Below are positions 26,791-39,253 of a DNA stretch of 64,000 nucleotides, one piece after another. Position numbers and translations under genes: made by a program. The stretch's first letter is position 1, and each line of letters opens with the position of its first letter. The notes beneath the pieces are model-generated. The model was not told the origin of the DNA and did no database searches. It saw only the letters and a list, made by a program, of their open reading frames with translations. This stretch comes from Paragonimus westermani (Eukaryota > Platyhelminthes > Trematoda > Plagiorchiida > Troglotrematidae): the NCBI GenBank assembly GCA_008508345.1, contig QNGE01003840.1, forward strand, positions 1-64,000, written 5' to 3'.

Positions 26791-26942
26791 GGGATTAACA
26801 CTACTGACATCCGCTATGCTGAGAATAGAAGGACGGTCAGGTGCTATAGGCGAAACATCACTCAAGAATGACCTTCCATTCTCCCATTTTGTGGATATGG
26901 TCAGTTTGGACGGCGTCCTCACACTATCATCTTTGGAAAGAA
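26791..26942 (-). CDS. Possible alternative cytoplasmic exon
   Basis: The acceptor acataccttcag precedes about 50 open codons reading KLTISTKWENGRSFL and SPIAPDRPSILSIADVSS, followed by a possible donor ccc|gtaaac. Its exit phase (0) fits the first acceptor of the terminal exon at 25,142. Its entry phase (1) does not fit the strong donor of the transmembrane exon. It could be an alternative exon of the receptor gene or chance. Confidence 0.2.
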
Positions 26943-27681
26943 CTGAAGGTATGTTGATGAAGAGCTGGAGGAATTCACGTGGACATCTGCCAGATCTGAC
27001 CACAGCTTATTAGCCTTGTGTAAATGGCACATTCTATGCAATTCTCGCACAATGGTATGTACACATATGTGAAGTATATGAGCATGTGACCACGTGGATA
27101 ATTGTTTTGGACTTGCTCATAAAACTATGTGTAGTGCTTTACTGGACGTTTTCCTGAATGGCTCACTTAGCTTAAGGCAATCCATCGGGACTCAGCTGTT
27201 AATACGGTTTCTTGTGCACAAAACGTTTCACCAGAGCAGAAGGGAGACGTGTTGCGATACATCAACGTTGCGATGTTTATTCGTATTTATCAGTAGAAGT
27301 CACGTGCACAAAGTGGTTGAGGCAACTTACCAGATTGCCATAGTTTTGATCACATAGTGCTTGGTGTGCTCGTAGGCTTGTGTAATCCTTGTCCGTCCTT
27401 GTCTGTTTACTTCATATAACTGATGATGTTGTGAACCGAGAAGACGGATGGCACAAAAGTTGTGTATTGGGGAAACCAATACACGACTTATGTGTCTCAA
27501 CGGGACCACGAAGAGAAACACTCATTTGCACACCACACTCATCCGAGGATGCTCCAGTCACTTTGGACGCCATGTTTCAGTTCCATCATGTGGCGAAAGC
27601 CATTCCACGTGATGCACTCCAATGATCCTTTCCGTATTTCTTCCGTATCTGTCCCGCGATCATTTCGATCAATGCTGCTAC

Positions 27682-27723
27682 TGAATAGTGGTGTAAGTAG
27701 TATGGCGCGACCGTCTATCCTCA
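27682..27723 (-). CDS. Possible 42-bp micro-exon of receptor gene
   Basis: Between an acceptor (gcgttgtag) and a donor (ttca|gtagca) lie 42 bases whose phases fit on both sides. They accept the phase-2 end of the transmembrane exon and hand a phase-2 end to the second acceptor of the terminal exon at 25,137. The joined reading would be SSYC, EDRRSRHTTYTTIQ, TSNHLYDYC, a plausible cytoplasmic juncture. The pyrimidine tract is weak, so this is a hypothesis. Confidence 0.25.
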
Positions 27724-28973
27724 CTACAACGCGTTTTACGTTTGCGACTGATGAGAGTTAAGGAAACGTTAACATTTCCCAAACTGTCTTCTTTCTGCTC
27801 TGATGAACTGTTTAAAGGAAACTCTGTTACAAAACTAACATTTATTAATGAGCAACCATTGTATTTTTTCATACAGCTCCTTTCATCCGTTAAGTTTATG
27901 GCTACAGTTTGCAACTTTAAATTTAACACAACTAATTATTGCTTGCTTTGACCAACTGTCGCTTCCCGAGCAACAGATGACGGCGTCATTGAAGCCATCT
28001 CTACAAGGCGTATGTTGCCACATGCTCCTTTGATTATTCACTGGAGTCCGTTTTGATTGCAATCCCACTGATTTAGAAACATGGTTAGCTTGAAGGTCAC
28101 CTGATTGGAGGAGAGTTCGGAAAAAAGATGTCGTCTAACGAATTACCTTTCTGTAATCTAATCTGATGCTTTGAAGAGTCTGATGTCTCATAGTATCTTG
28201 TACGGCTTTCGAGTAGCACCGTGCGAGATGCTTCCCTAGTTGTAAGGCTTCCTAATCCACGTGTACATCATATGATTAAAAGATTTTGACTACAACATGC
28301 TGGTCATATGTGACGTAAGTGACACGTTAATCGGTCCGACGATCGGTGTTTTGACGACCTGGAAACCAGTCGAGTTCTCTAATTACAAGGCTGATTTTCA
28401 GGATGTGCCGAGGTACAAATCAGCTGAAGTTAATCTGAAACTCAATATTTGACATTCAATAACTACTGCGAATCACTGAACTGTGACTTATATATGCATA
28501 GATGAGTTCTAGTAGCTGTCATTTACTTTATACATCTGGTGAGAACCAGAGTAGATCAACTCCTAAAGAAGTAATCTTCAAAATTTATGAAATTACGAGC
28601 TGATTGTCTTGCAAAAATATAAGTACAACTATACTTGGACAGAGCAGATGAAACACTAAAATGGTACAGTTTACGATCGACCAGATTCCTACGGTTTGCT
28701 GAAGCAATTGCAAACAGACACCACTGCTCCATTCTGTACATACAAGTGAACTGTATGTCGTTAGTACTATTGTGGCAGCAACCACACTCGTATACTTTGG
28801 TTCTGTTTTTAACCGTTTCGTAGTGAGGTCTTCTATACGTACAATAAACATCACTAAGGTTGTGAAATCCGCTTGAGCACAAATCGTGTAATCATTTTTT
28901 GTTTTGTCTATTCAAATTTTCAAGTCGAATTAGTTGCTTTGAAAGTGAACTGGTTGAAAATCGAGTAACCTAC

Positions 28974-29256
28974 CAATAGCTCGATTTTGTATGATCACAT
29001 AAACTGCTGGTCACCGGAACGGAACTTATTCGCGAAGGCATGCGTGCCGCGTAGTTCGAGATGACCGGATCCGATGGGGGTTGTTCTGCACCCAATTTGA
29101 GAAGGAATAGACGTTGACGTTGATACCAACACATTATGAACAGGCCGAACAGAACCAGAAATATGACCACCAAGGTCGTACCCAGAACTATTGGAATTGA
29201 AGTGGTATACTGTAGAAGATTATGCACTGGCGATACTTGAGATTTGATGGCTGAAC
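28974..29256 (-). CDS. Transmembrane exon of BAMBI-like receptor
   Basis: A textbook acceptor (ttgttttccttgcag) opens a phase-1 exon of 283 bases. The first 20 residues look like an extracellular stalk (SAIKSQVSPVHNLLQYTT). A hydrophobic helix follows at about residues 21-43 (IPIVLGTTLVVIFLVLFGLF), then a basic stop-transfer CWYQRQR, then a polar tail. The exon ends at a good donor (tattg|gtaggt). If unspliced, the frame stops at once at TAG 28,970-28,972, which would give a short-tailed isoform. Orientation is type I. The exon lies 6.5 kb downstream of the ten-cysteine ectodomain exon on the same strand, and its entry phase matches one ectodomain donor, so I place both in one gene. Confidence 0.6.
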
Positions 29257-30548
29257 CTGCAAGGAAAACAATAATGGCTTTGAGCATGGGCTGACCTTCA
29301 AGCAACTTTAAAAGTTATGGATTGGTCTTCAGTTCCTGTTTAACGAATTATGGGTCGCAAAGCATCACATTTTGTGTTTGGTTTCAACCTTCATGAATAT
29401 GATTACTTTAGGTTGTATTCCGTAATCTTTATACGTTCGAAACGAAACCGGTTTGTTTCACCTTAATCTAGCACTATCTTCGTATATCCTCTAATTATTT
29501 GCTAACTGAGAAATTTATCAGGTATGAGATAAATTCTGAAATACAACTTCTGCCTGTTGCGGACTGTAGCCTGTATCAGGTCCGCATATTTGTTTACATG
29601 TATGATTAGGTAAATCGCAATGAAACCCGTCTACATTTCCACTCATTTGAGACCACCTTGTGGTAAGTTTGCAAAATCCTACCCCCAAACTGGTCTTGCA
29701 TTCAGTTCACCCCCTAGTGTTGTTTTGCACGCTTTTTGAGAACTTTTTATGAGCAATCAGTAGATATATTTGCTGATGGCGTTTCATATCCGACCCAGAA
29801 GTTTGTTCAAACCAGGTTTATCGGTTACGTATTCAAGGGAGATTTAAGACAAGCAGAATACGAACCAGCATATTAACCTGAGGGTAAGAGGTTATAAGCT
29901 CGGAGTAAAAATGGCATGGTCTCCTAACTGTTTGGATACCCGACTTTACCATCAGGGAAACTAGTAACTAGGTTTCAATGGGTTCGATTTGAGATGCATG
30001 AAAGTGAAAAATGTTGGATCTCGCCAGCACTCTTTTGATCCGCATGCGTGCAAATTTGAGTCTTTAACAAAGCGATGGTTTCTTACTAGAGGGTCAACGT
30101 CAATTTGTATGCCGTATGAACTAAATCAAGACAAACTTAACGATAGTGTAATTGACACCGTGCATGGAAACTCTTATTTGTGCCTAAGATGACAACGTTG
30201 TCGTACCGTGTTATCAGCATTGTGTGGCAATCAAGCGGATTGATCCCCTATCCATTAAACTGAGGCAAGTATTGCTTGTTCTCTGCAATTTCCAAGTCAA
30301 CAGTGCTCGGTCTTGCCCAGCTATGCATATTTGTTCTCCTGTAAGTTTGCTTGCAAATTGCTAATCGCTACTGAAAACTGTTGGAAAATTGACACTCTTA
30401 AATTTATTAAACCTGTAACCAACTACTGGGTGATTGCATGTCGGACAAAGATGTTTTACTGCTGAAACACATCCATAGATAGTCAAAGAAACGTCTTAAT
30501 TTGTGTTGACGAGAATGGTGGCTATCAGCTATTTGATATCTGTGCCAC

Positions 30549-30764
30549 CTGTCAGGGTGGTCAAGTTCTTATTGTATTCTTTAAACAAAACTCTGCTGCA
30601 ATGCTGATCTGTTGTTGATCTGTTAATAATTGCTGGTTCTTGACTGAACAGTCCGTGAATTGGTGTCATCCTACATTTTGTGTTTTTTGGTTTGTATACC
30701 GCAAATTTAACTCGATCTATTTTGTGATTCAACGGGCACACCACTTCAGCTTCGGATAAAATGA
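30549..30764 (-). CDS. Possible ectodomain or stalk exon
   Basis: There are about 71 open codons with VVCPLNHKIDRVKFAVY, KNTKC, NRSTTDQHC and KNLTTLTG, including two Asn-X-Ser/Thr sites. The donor gacag|gtggca has phase 1, exactly the entry phase of the transmembrane exon. Two possible acceptors (exon start 30,764 or 30,749) are also phase 1. The first cysteine segment faintly recalls galactose-binding lectin (SUEL) domains, too weakly to name it. If real, it adds a glycosylated linker between the three-finger domain and the membrane. Confidence 0.35.
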
Positions 30765-31672
30765 CTACAAGTTCAGATCAGTTTCTGCTGTATTCCAGTG
30801 TCGATCATGACGTGTAACACATGTGCACAAAGCGTTTTTGTTAAGTACATATTTCTTCTAATGAGTTCGTCACAGGAACACCATGTGTTGCCTAATGTCC
30901 TCGTTCACGTATATTGTATGGTTGTGCCTGGAGCAGATTAATGGCCTAATGCGGATTCCATCATGAAAACTCATTGTCACTGTCATAATAATTTTGTACT
31001 GGAGATGACCGATATTTTGTTTTCTTTTGTGACACTTTAGAATGCATAAACACACGGTGAAGGACGTGGTGTTTTCAACAATCAATAATGCTGACTTCCA
31101 GTTTGAACGCAAATTTGATGACATTTTCTACATAACCACACAAAAGTACCTACTCAAAGATGTGTTCTTCTATCTATTCCAGCGAGTGTCTATTCGTCTC
31201 GTGAATGTACATCACCGCCACTGTGTGCAAACTGATAACTTTGTGTGTACATCACGATAATTAAAGGGGAACTGACTTGAAGTTTCATTTAAAATCGTTA
31301 GTAACTGCTTGAAGACAAACTTGGCGTTGTATACATTTCGAAATGGAGATTCATGAGTACTTACATTTTAAGTTCAATTTGATATACAATATGTTGTTGT
31401 TTACTGTAGATTTTTTCAGATTCGAAAAGGTCGACTGGAGATTCTATGGGAGTGTGACACATGCGATCCATTGTGAGGAATGTCCAATCTCTATGACAAC
31501 CAGAATCCCTTACTGCTCAACAGTAATTGCTACTGACCATTCGGTCTTTCTGTGTGGTTGATTTATCCTATTTGTTGTCATCATTAGTGTACGCTCGTCT
31601 TTCTTTACGGAACAGACGTCAAACTGTGTCGTGTTTTATGCCATCGACGCAAACATGGGACTTGCCACTCCA

Positions 31673-31698
31673 CACTGCCTTGCAGTAGCAAGGCAGTG
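31673..31698. repeat. 11-bp hairpin with 4-base loop
   Basis: cactgccttgc, agta, gcaaggcagtg forms a perfect stem. With one mismatch it extends to about 14 bp. It lies inside the presumed receptor intron. It is too short for a canonical microRNA precursor. Confidence 0.7.
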
Positions 31699-34224
31699 CG
31701 GAATGTTGGGGAATTAGATTGTCCTTGCATCCCTGTTATCGAAAAAACCATCGGGTTAAAATGAACGATGCTCCGATGGTTACCAACTAATTAACAACAA
31801 GTCATCCAGAGATACTGAGGACCATAATGAAACAAGTTAGAAGTGTGATTTCCAGTCAATCCTGAGAATATATCAGCTATCGTCAGACCACCTGAACTGT
31901 CTTTTATCACATCAACAGGTTATTCACAAACACATCGTCTTCAAACTAACTTTCATAGTTCACAATCCAACACAAAAAACGAGATATTATCTCAAGTTAT
32001 TTTGTTTTTCGATTCGTCCCAAATTTCGTCTAACTGATAGTCTTTCAGGATAGAATTTTAATTGCCAACCAACGTCAGGTGTAATCCAATGAGAACTCAT
32101 TGTGGGAAAAACGATTCGACTTTTCCATTGCATACTGATCCCAAGATTATTGTCATTTGGTGAATTGGTTGACTGATGACGACGGGACAGAAAAGTCAAC
32201 AAGACAGGGGATTGTTCATCTTATTCTCTTATCTGACAAGGTCATTTTTTTGAAATATTGACAAATATAAATTATTCACAGCTTTCAAAAGAAATTTCGA
32301 AAATCCGAAGTTATTTCGAAACTGTGTAGTGTAAAAATTCTGCTTACTTTTTCGAAAGAGTTTTCGGGTATTTTCATTCTGTGATTTTGTCAAGTTTCCG
32401 TCTGAATGAACGATGTCAAGGGAATGCTTTTCATCACGGTGTAAGGTTTCTGTAGAAATGGTGTAGCCAGCAGTGATGGATAGCGGTAATCGGGGAGAAG
32501 TTTGTGATTGTGTTTTGGCGTCTAGCTTGCTGAAACGTCCCTGTTTAGAAAACAGTGTGTTGTGATTTCAACTACAAGAGAAATTTCTATCGTTGTTAAC
32601 GGATCTTAATATTCGTTGATTCGAACTAGTTTCCAAATTACCTAGTACAACCATAGTTACCAAGGCAGTTAGGAAAGATAGTCGACAAACGTAGCAGGCT
32701 CATGGAAAATGTACGTAGCGGCGAACTACTTTAAAGTAAGCTTCAGTAGCTTATGAGTAAACGATAAATAATGAGCAAGCCGAGCGCAGACTCACTTCGA
32801 GGTACTTCACCTACTGGAAAGTTTGTCTTTGTATGCTATTCCGTATGGCTAGTGAATAGTTTGAAACTGGTAAACGAAGTTGTTCAGCATGATCTTGAAA
32901 CACAAAGCAGGCTATCATTCGCCTGGTCCCTAAGATCTTTCAGTGCATTTAAACAAACAAACTTGTAATCTTAACATGGTTTGGTGCATCTACACGCAAT
33001 AAACAACCATTTGAATTAACAGCCTTGTGTTTATCCTGTATGTTCGAAAATAATTACACGTTATTAAGCGCCAATGTCTGTTTGTTTGTTTCCTCGTTCT
33101 TGTAGATTAATTCTAAATGAGAAGTACACGGCTTTTGTTCTCACATCAATCCATTGAAGTACGTCCAGGTTTTAGGGTGTATGGATTACATGACGTTGAT
33201 TGTAATCTTAGTCAACATTTGTGTTTGGTAATGCCACGACACATACAGTCAACAGAGACCAGATATCAAACACCCATTGAATTCTTTACATCTCTTTATA
33301 TCTGATACGTTTTTTTCGGAGGCGGCATTTACCTATGAAACTCTCAGTGGTCATAACATTAGTACTCACGGGTAAAAATTGCTCAGTTGGATTTGCAGTA
33401 TAGTTCTAAGTGTGTATTATTCTCTTCAAACTCTTTCATTTAGTACAATAATTGGTCGCTTTTCGAATGTAAAATCTACACATTGTCATGACAAAATGGA
33501 CAGCATGAGCGTTATTGTTACAGGATGATTTATGTTTCTGTCGTCGCTGATCTCTGAGTAGCTCGATCTTTGAGCATTCATTTTACCAGTGGCCTCGTGT
33601 ATGTTGGAATAGGTGTATTTTACTATAGTGAAGAACCACCTTCTGAGTTTCCGTAATCTTCCGAGTTATATCCTTGGATCTTACCTACCCGCTAAAGCAC
33701 CTGAAACAGCAGACAATTCTTATAGGTGATCAGACAGGGTCACTAAACTACGGACCATACAGTAAAACAGCAGGCAAAACTATCCTTTAGCACGAATTGA
33801 CGCTGTTCCGCTGATGGTCAAATCCTTTATTGAAGAATTTGACAAAGTAATCCGAATGGATTCGGGTAAGACTTCGGGCATAACTTTGCTTTCACTCTCT
33901 CTAATAATTAACTTGCCTGACCAACTGTGTCGACTAGCATGACAGCTTAACAAACTTCATCACATTTGTTGAACAAATTCAAACCTGTTCTTCATCGTTA
34001 TCGTCTCACGACCCCAGATGTTGTTTCATCCGGCACAAATGTATATCACTTGTTTTAACGTCAAAAAGTGTTTTCATTTCCTATCTCATATGAATTTAGT
34101 GTTTTAATTCAACTATGAAAATCTTACTGACATTTCATATATATGTCGGCGAAACGTATCACATGGGTGTAACATAAGGTGACGGATGACCGAGCTCGAA
34201 ATACAATTCTTTTCTATGTAAGCC

Positions 34225-34251
34225 TTATATATATACATATATATATATGTG
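34225..34251. repeat. AT dinucleotide microsatellite
   Basis: An interrupted run of ta/at dinucleotides, with one c in the first half and one g at the end. Confidence 0.8.
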
Positions 34252-35733
34252 CAAGTTACACTTTATGACAGCTTATAATGTGAATGAGAAATAGGTGAAA
34301 CAGTTGTCAAAATCTTGCCGTGTTTGACCTTTGAACATATGACCTAAAGCTGAACGAATTTTCTTCTAACTTCCACGGTGTAATGCGTGCAGTACACAAT
34401 TTTTCTCAGTCAGTTTTTGATCAAGTCTTTGCATTATCCACTTCAATAGTACTTGGGTAGCGGAATCTAGCAAAAGGTCCTGTGTAGTCCATATTAGGGC
34501 ACATTGTATGCTGGAATTTAAGACACCCAGCGTTTAGCGGCAAGAAGAATATTAAACGGTCAACTTGTTCTAGAATTAAGGCTTTATTCCAATTGTGATG
34601 ATACTAACTAATTTAGAATAGATGTCCAACAGATGCTTCGGATTTCGCGCTCCATTCCACCGTGTAGCTGACTTAGGCACCTGGTAGCCAGTATGTCTAT
34701 AAATGCCCTTTTTCGATGGACAAGTGACTATGACCAAAACGTGGTAACCGGAAGCCAAAATGGAATCATCACAGGCCAAAATACATTGTTCATGAGACTG
34801 AAGTACGCGACAAGAGAATAAATTTTGGCCAAATCTGCCATCCCAACAGTTAGTTAGTACCTCTCACCTTTCGACTGACTTTTCATCCACCTATCCTGAA
34901 ACGAAGCACTGTACTCGGGATTGGCTCTTGTTGAATCTTGTCAGCGAACCTCCCTTTGAAACGATCAGAGACAGAACTTTGTTTCACTGACCTGTGAATT
35001 GAGTGTGATCACTCCATATTATGCTTGCGTCATATCTAAACACTTCCGCTTAAAAGTGAGTCCATCAGATTAGTACGAAATACACGAGCATCTGTGATTA
35101 GTGTTCAATCAGATTCATGTGAAAAATGCAATTTACGTGCCAACGTGGTTCTTCAACCGATTTACAAGTTTTATGTTTATGGAATAGAGAGTGTTAGTAA
35201 ACATGTGAACCGGCCAGTGGGTCCGCTAACTGAAACCTTGCCTCTTACAGTTTTTAAGTAAGTCCATTAATTTCTTTTCGTGGTTTTTGGGTTGTTCCGT
35301 TGAGCAAACAAAACTATACTGTATTTTCCCGTGGCAAGTAATTTATTGTCAGTGGTGTGCATATGCATTTAACCATTAAATCCATTACTGTTGTTCATAA
35401 AATAAGCCCTTCTTTTCGCGCCAATTTCAATTATGAGGTAAGAGGATTCTCCTGAAACAACACCAGCCACACTTAAGTGGATCTCTGAACTTCAGTCTAA
35501 CTAGAAAAGGTTCAACAGTTTAATAATACCACTCGGACACGGAAACTATGTTCGACGACTTCTTTCAGCTCCGCTTGACTGTTTTGTTTTAACCACTCTA
35601 GACTTTACAACGAAACGACGTGATCCGAATCAGTCTGAACAAGTCATCAATGGAACGATTCTATGTAACATTTAGTTCCGAACTTTGAATCCTCAACCAG
35701 TTGTCTCTGTTATACGATAGAGGAAACGATTAC

Positions 35734-36057
35734 GTGAAAGTCGAACTCCATTGGAACTAACTTCTCCCGTGTTGCACCAAGCGTCTCGACAACACTGCGT
35801 TCGCAGTCGCGAAATGTGAGGCGAAGGTATGCGACTGGTTGGTTTGGCACACATATCCATGAAACCGTTGGCTACACAGCCCCGACTCAACACAACGGAC
35901 CTTGTTCTTTGCGTATCTGTAAACCCGGCTGGTACGTTCGGTGAGTCTGCACGAACTGTGGGAGCTTGAAAGACGGTGTAGCAATAGAATTCCGCCTTGC
36001 ATTCACGAACACCCGTGGCTTGGCATTCAACAGTATCACAATGGCATAAGATGTAAC
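35734..36057 (-). CDS. BAMBI/TGF-beta-receptor-like ectodomain exon
   Basis: A strong acceptor (tttctattccctccag) opens a phase-1 exon. Ten cysteines fall at residues 5, 7, 12, 20, 26, 61, 70, 89, 90 and 95, in the pattern C-x-C-D...C-x-A-T-G...C-K...C-Y, R-G-C, C, C-C-R-D-x-x-C-N. This is the three-finger ectodomain of TGF-beta-family receptors. The opening CHCDTVECQATG and the CCRDAWCN end most resemble BAMBI, the kinase-less decoy that dampens BMP/activin signalling at the plasma membrane. A type I receptor is the main alternative, but no GS box or kinase exon was found downstream. Possible donors are cac|gtaatc (phase 1, used here, matching the transmembrane exon) or gaa|gttagt at 35,762 (phase 0). 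The frame stops at 35,693 if unspliced. The signal-peptide exon, expected at higher coordinates, was not identified. Confidence 0.75.
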
Positions 36058-39037
36058 CTGGAGGGAATAGAAATTACAAAATCGAACAAGTTATGCATTG
36101 ATTTTGTCATACACCCTAAAGCACGTGAGTAGGCAACAATATCTGCTACAGGAGGTTTAATAACGTTAAGACACTTGCCAATGGAAAAACCCTGTAGCTA
36201 CATTACTCAGGAAAGTACCTTGTCTCCACTGTTCATACTAAGCGAACGACCAATTTTACCGACTCTTATAACGGTGAGTTTCGGCTAGATCGCTATCCTC
36301 AATATTCCGTATGATCCTGAAAAATGTCGAGATGAGCTGCTGCATAAAACATCTAATTCACCAACTGGCCTAATTTGTAATTAACACGTCTAAAATATTC
36401 ACAGCAGCTTACCTTCTTACAGTTCATTATACCATGTCTTGTGTACTAGTTAATCTATCATCAGTGGTGACATACTCGGGAGAATGCTTTTCTTCCGGTT
36501 AGTTTGTTGGCTTACCTCTTCACATGATGTAACTGCTGACGAGTTGTTGTCCATGTTGTATTGTGCATTCATGCCTGGATTTGTGAGATGCGACTTTTAA
36601 TTGAATTCAGCCCATACGTCTGAACTCAGTGGATATCAAAGCGTTAGTTTAGTTTAGCTCGAGAAACAACTGAGTCTATACATAGTGGATGGTGCTTTAT
36701 CTATGGTACTCTTTCGAGCAATGTGTACCAGCTTTCATACAACCTCAAACCTAAAAGAGCACGAGATTGTAATTTGTCAAACCTTGACCTATTTGTCTAC
36801 TTACCATAATTGACTCCATCGGTGTGGTCATCACGCCGTCCAGGTCATTGTTAAAATTTATGTACGTACTTAGAAAGTTTGCCAGTTATCCCTCTGTAAC
36901 TCATAATGTTGTTTTCAAAACCACTCAACTCTTGATTAGGTCAACAGTACACGGTCAGCAAGCATGGGACAAAAACGCTTTTGTGTAGATCCAGTATTGC
37001 TTTGGAGTTCCAAAGACAGATGGCCTGATTGTGGCCAATTCTCTGTTAGTAGTTGTACCCACACTAGTAATGCTGTTCTAAGCCATATGCACCCATACCC
37101 GGCCAACTCACAGCAATCTAGCTATCACCATATAGACCACCTGAATTACTACTCGAAGTCACAATTATCACTAGCATTACATACTCATACCCGAACAGTC
37201 ATCAAACTCATTTTTTGAATCGTTAGTCTAACGCGTTGATATCCTATCTTCTACACAATTCAGGGCTACGCTTCTTTCGCACCGCTTTTATGCTAGCTAG
37301 ACACACTCTATTTGCGATTCCATTAAATAATGATGAGATACTTTAACCATCACATGTGAAGACACAGAAATACCTGCACATTTGATTCATACATCACACT
37401 GAAATGATTTGTACTTTCTCAGTCTTTGAGAGATGTCTGATGTATCGGTATCATTTATTAATCATTCGGCTAGCTCTGCATGTAACAGCAACAGCATATC
37501 GAACTTGTCCTAACACAATCATCGACCATAATTTACGGAAACGATATTCTTCATCTGAACCAAACAGCCCACTCTATTCTTAGGTTATGTTTCTAGTTTT
37601 AGAGAGCATTTCTTGTAAGACAGAGGGGGTTCAGACTGCTCGTGATTACCTTACTGTTTTGCCGTCAGAGAAACTTTCTTCAGATTAATAGTCGTTGATG
37701 TGTGCGTTTACACAAAACACCTTAGTTTTGGTAACTCGAAACTTCTATTTTCAGAAGTGACTAAATGTTATCAGTACTTGCAATAAGTGCTCGTACTAAA
37801 TGAGAATAGATCGGTAGTCACGGTGTGCAATATGTGAATTTTCGTGTTCATTCGTCATTAATGAATTCCATTCATTTGGTCACTTCGTGTAATTCGTGAA
37901 TAGCTGAGGTTATATTCGACCGATGAATTATAACCACATGCCACAGCTAGTTTCAGTATTTCGGTTTGTTTGGAAAAAAATGATCACCCCTGTTCTAGTC
38001 AGGATGTACGTGTAAATTTATTGTGCACATAGAAAGTAACGAATCCATTATTTCAAAACCACTACTACATCGCATAACCCGGGATGCTCAAACGAGACCA
38101 AGAACACTTGAAATGCGTTGAGTTACTGGTCATCATTCAGCTCTGCTACGTGAGGCCGATGTAGTGGTGTTTGGTAATGACAATAAGATGGTTCCAGTGC
38201 GATTCTTGGTGTCAAAAGGAACCTCAGCTCTCTTGGAGTTGAACGCTTTGAGACAGCTCAACTAAGCTCTTTCACTAAATACGAATTACAAGGAAATTCC
38301 AAATGGAGTCTATCAAGCCCAGCGACACAATTTGGTTGTCTTACGTTCGCGTGGTGCGGGAAGAATGAAGGTAGAGCCGGTGAAACTGGAGATCTGAGAG
38401 GAACCAGCCTTTCGAAAACATCAGAGTTGTTCTGCTCAGCAATGGCTCTGAAGTTTTTTTCACTTGAGGCTACTAACAAGGCGTTAAGGGTTAATGTCCC
38501 CAAAGTCGACAAGAAAGAAGAAACAAAGGAGTGGAGGCAGCAGACTGTCATGTACAGGAAGAGTTCGATGTGCCTAGATCAGCATGATTAAGAAATTTGA
38601 ATGCAGAAGCTTCTCAAAGGTGAAGAGGTTGTGGTGATAATCTATTCGATTCACTACTTGTCCAATTCCCCACACAGAAAAATATAACAAGAGACGAATC
38701 CAAACATCATGTTACGAAAACACATCACGGTTGAAAGAAAAGCCTCAACAGTACACCTCTCGTAATTTGCCAAGTTCTTTGCGCTGTATTACACCTATCA
38801 GCCTACAGCTTGAACGGTATGATCAGCCAATGACAGGCTGTGATTATTTTTGACAGTGTCGTATATTTTTACTTCCGTGGGGGTGTTTCGATCCGAGTAC
38901 GATTTCTGGAGCTACTCGAAGTCCCTAATTCCAGGTATTACAGCTCTCTAACAGTGGGGTGAATAGTAGGCTATATATGTATTCTCGGAAATTCACAGAA
39001 CAAAAGTAGGCTGGATATTCCTCTGTGAGTGTATGTG
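36058..39037. other. Upstream of receptor ectodomain, no gene called
   Basis: The first exon of the receptor should lie here or further on. One minus-strand ATG frame at 38,551 starts with a hydrophobic stretch (LSTLGTLTLNALLVASS) like a signal peptide, but no donor of the needed phase follows. A plus-strand frame at 36,964-37,218 is His/Tyr/Ser-rich and unrecognised. Confidence 0.35.
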
Positions 39038-39253
39038 TTAGCCAATCAACTGGCTAACCAGCATTGGCCGGCTGGACACAAAGACACCACTGGCACGCCT
39101 CCCGGTCTTATTCCTTCGGGTTCACACTGGATATGTGGTGTGCGGGTGGAAATGCAAGTGGTGCGTCGCAAGCCAATTGCAGTGATGGATAAGCGCAGGC
39201 ATCCTTTGGCTTCGGTCACTGAGACACACTAATCCGAATCGGATGCCACCAGC
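39038..39253 (+). repeat. 215-bp dispersed repeat, copy 2
   Basis: This is the second copy of the repeat at 23,347-23,561, in the same orientation and colinear, with flanks unrelated to those of copy 1. The common open frame reads GTPPGLIPSG and HWICGVRVEM here. The flanking DNA out to about 40.4 kb shows no other recognisable feature. Confidence 0.75.

Larger units (their letters stand above)
30765..35733. other. Presumed intron of the receptor gene
   Basis: This is non-coding AT-rich DNA between candidate exons. It holds a compact hairpin near 31.68 kb and an AT microsatellite near 34.24 kb. One plus-strand frame after a good acceptor (31,041-31,260) and one minus-strand frame (34,576-34,779) are open but unrecognised, and I do not call them. 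Confidence 0.4.

Noticed and set aside
30549..30764. SUEL (galactose-binding lectin) domain, hence an EVA-1-type protein
   Set aside because: Only the CP..KI..V..AVY portion resembles the domain. The later conserved Cys and DPC segments are absent, and the three-finger ectodomain upstream gives a better family assignment.
31041..31260. Plus-strand exon after a strong acceptor (tttgtgacactttag)
   Set aside because: The 72 codons look protein-like, but no donor, partner exon or domain was found, and it lies inside the presumed minus-strand receptor gene.
36964..37218. His/Tyr/Ser-rich open frame on the plus strand
   Set aside because: Acceptor-like sequence upstream is poor and no neighbouring exon fits; low complexity can arise by chance.
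38258..38551. Signal-peptide-like minus-strand ATG frame as first exon of the receptor gene
   Set aside because: Hydrophobic start is suggestive, but no donor with the required phase 1 ends it.
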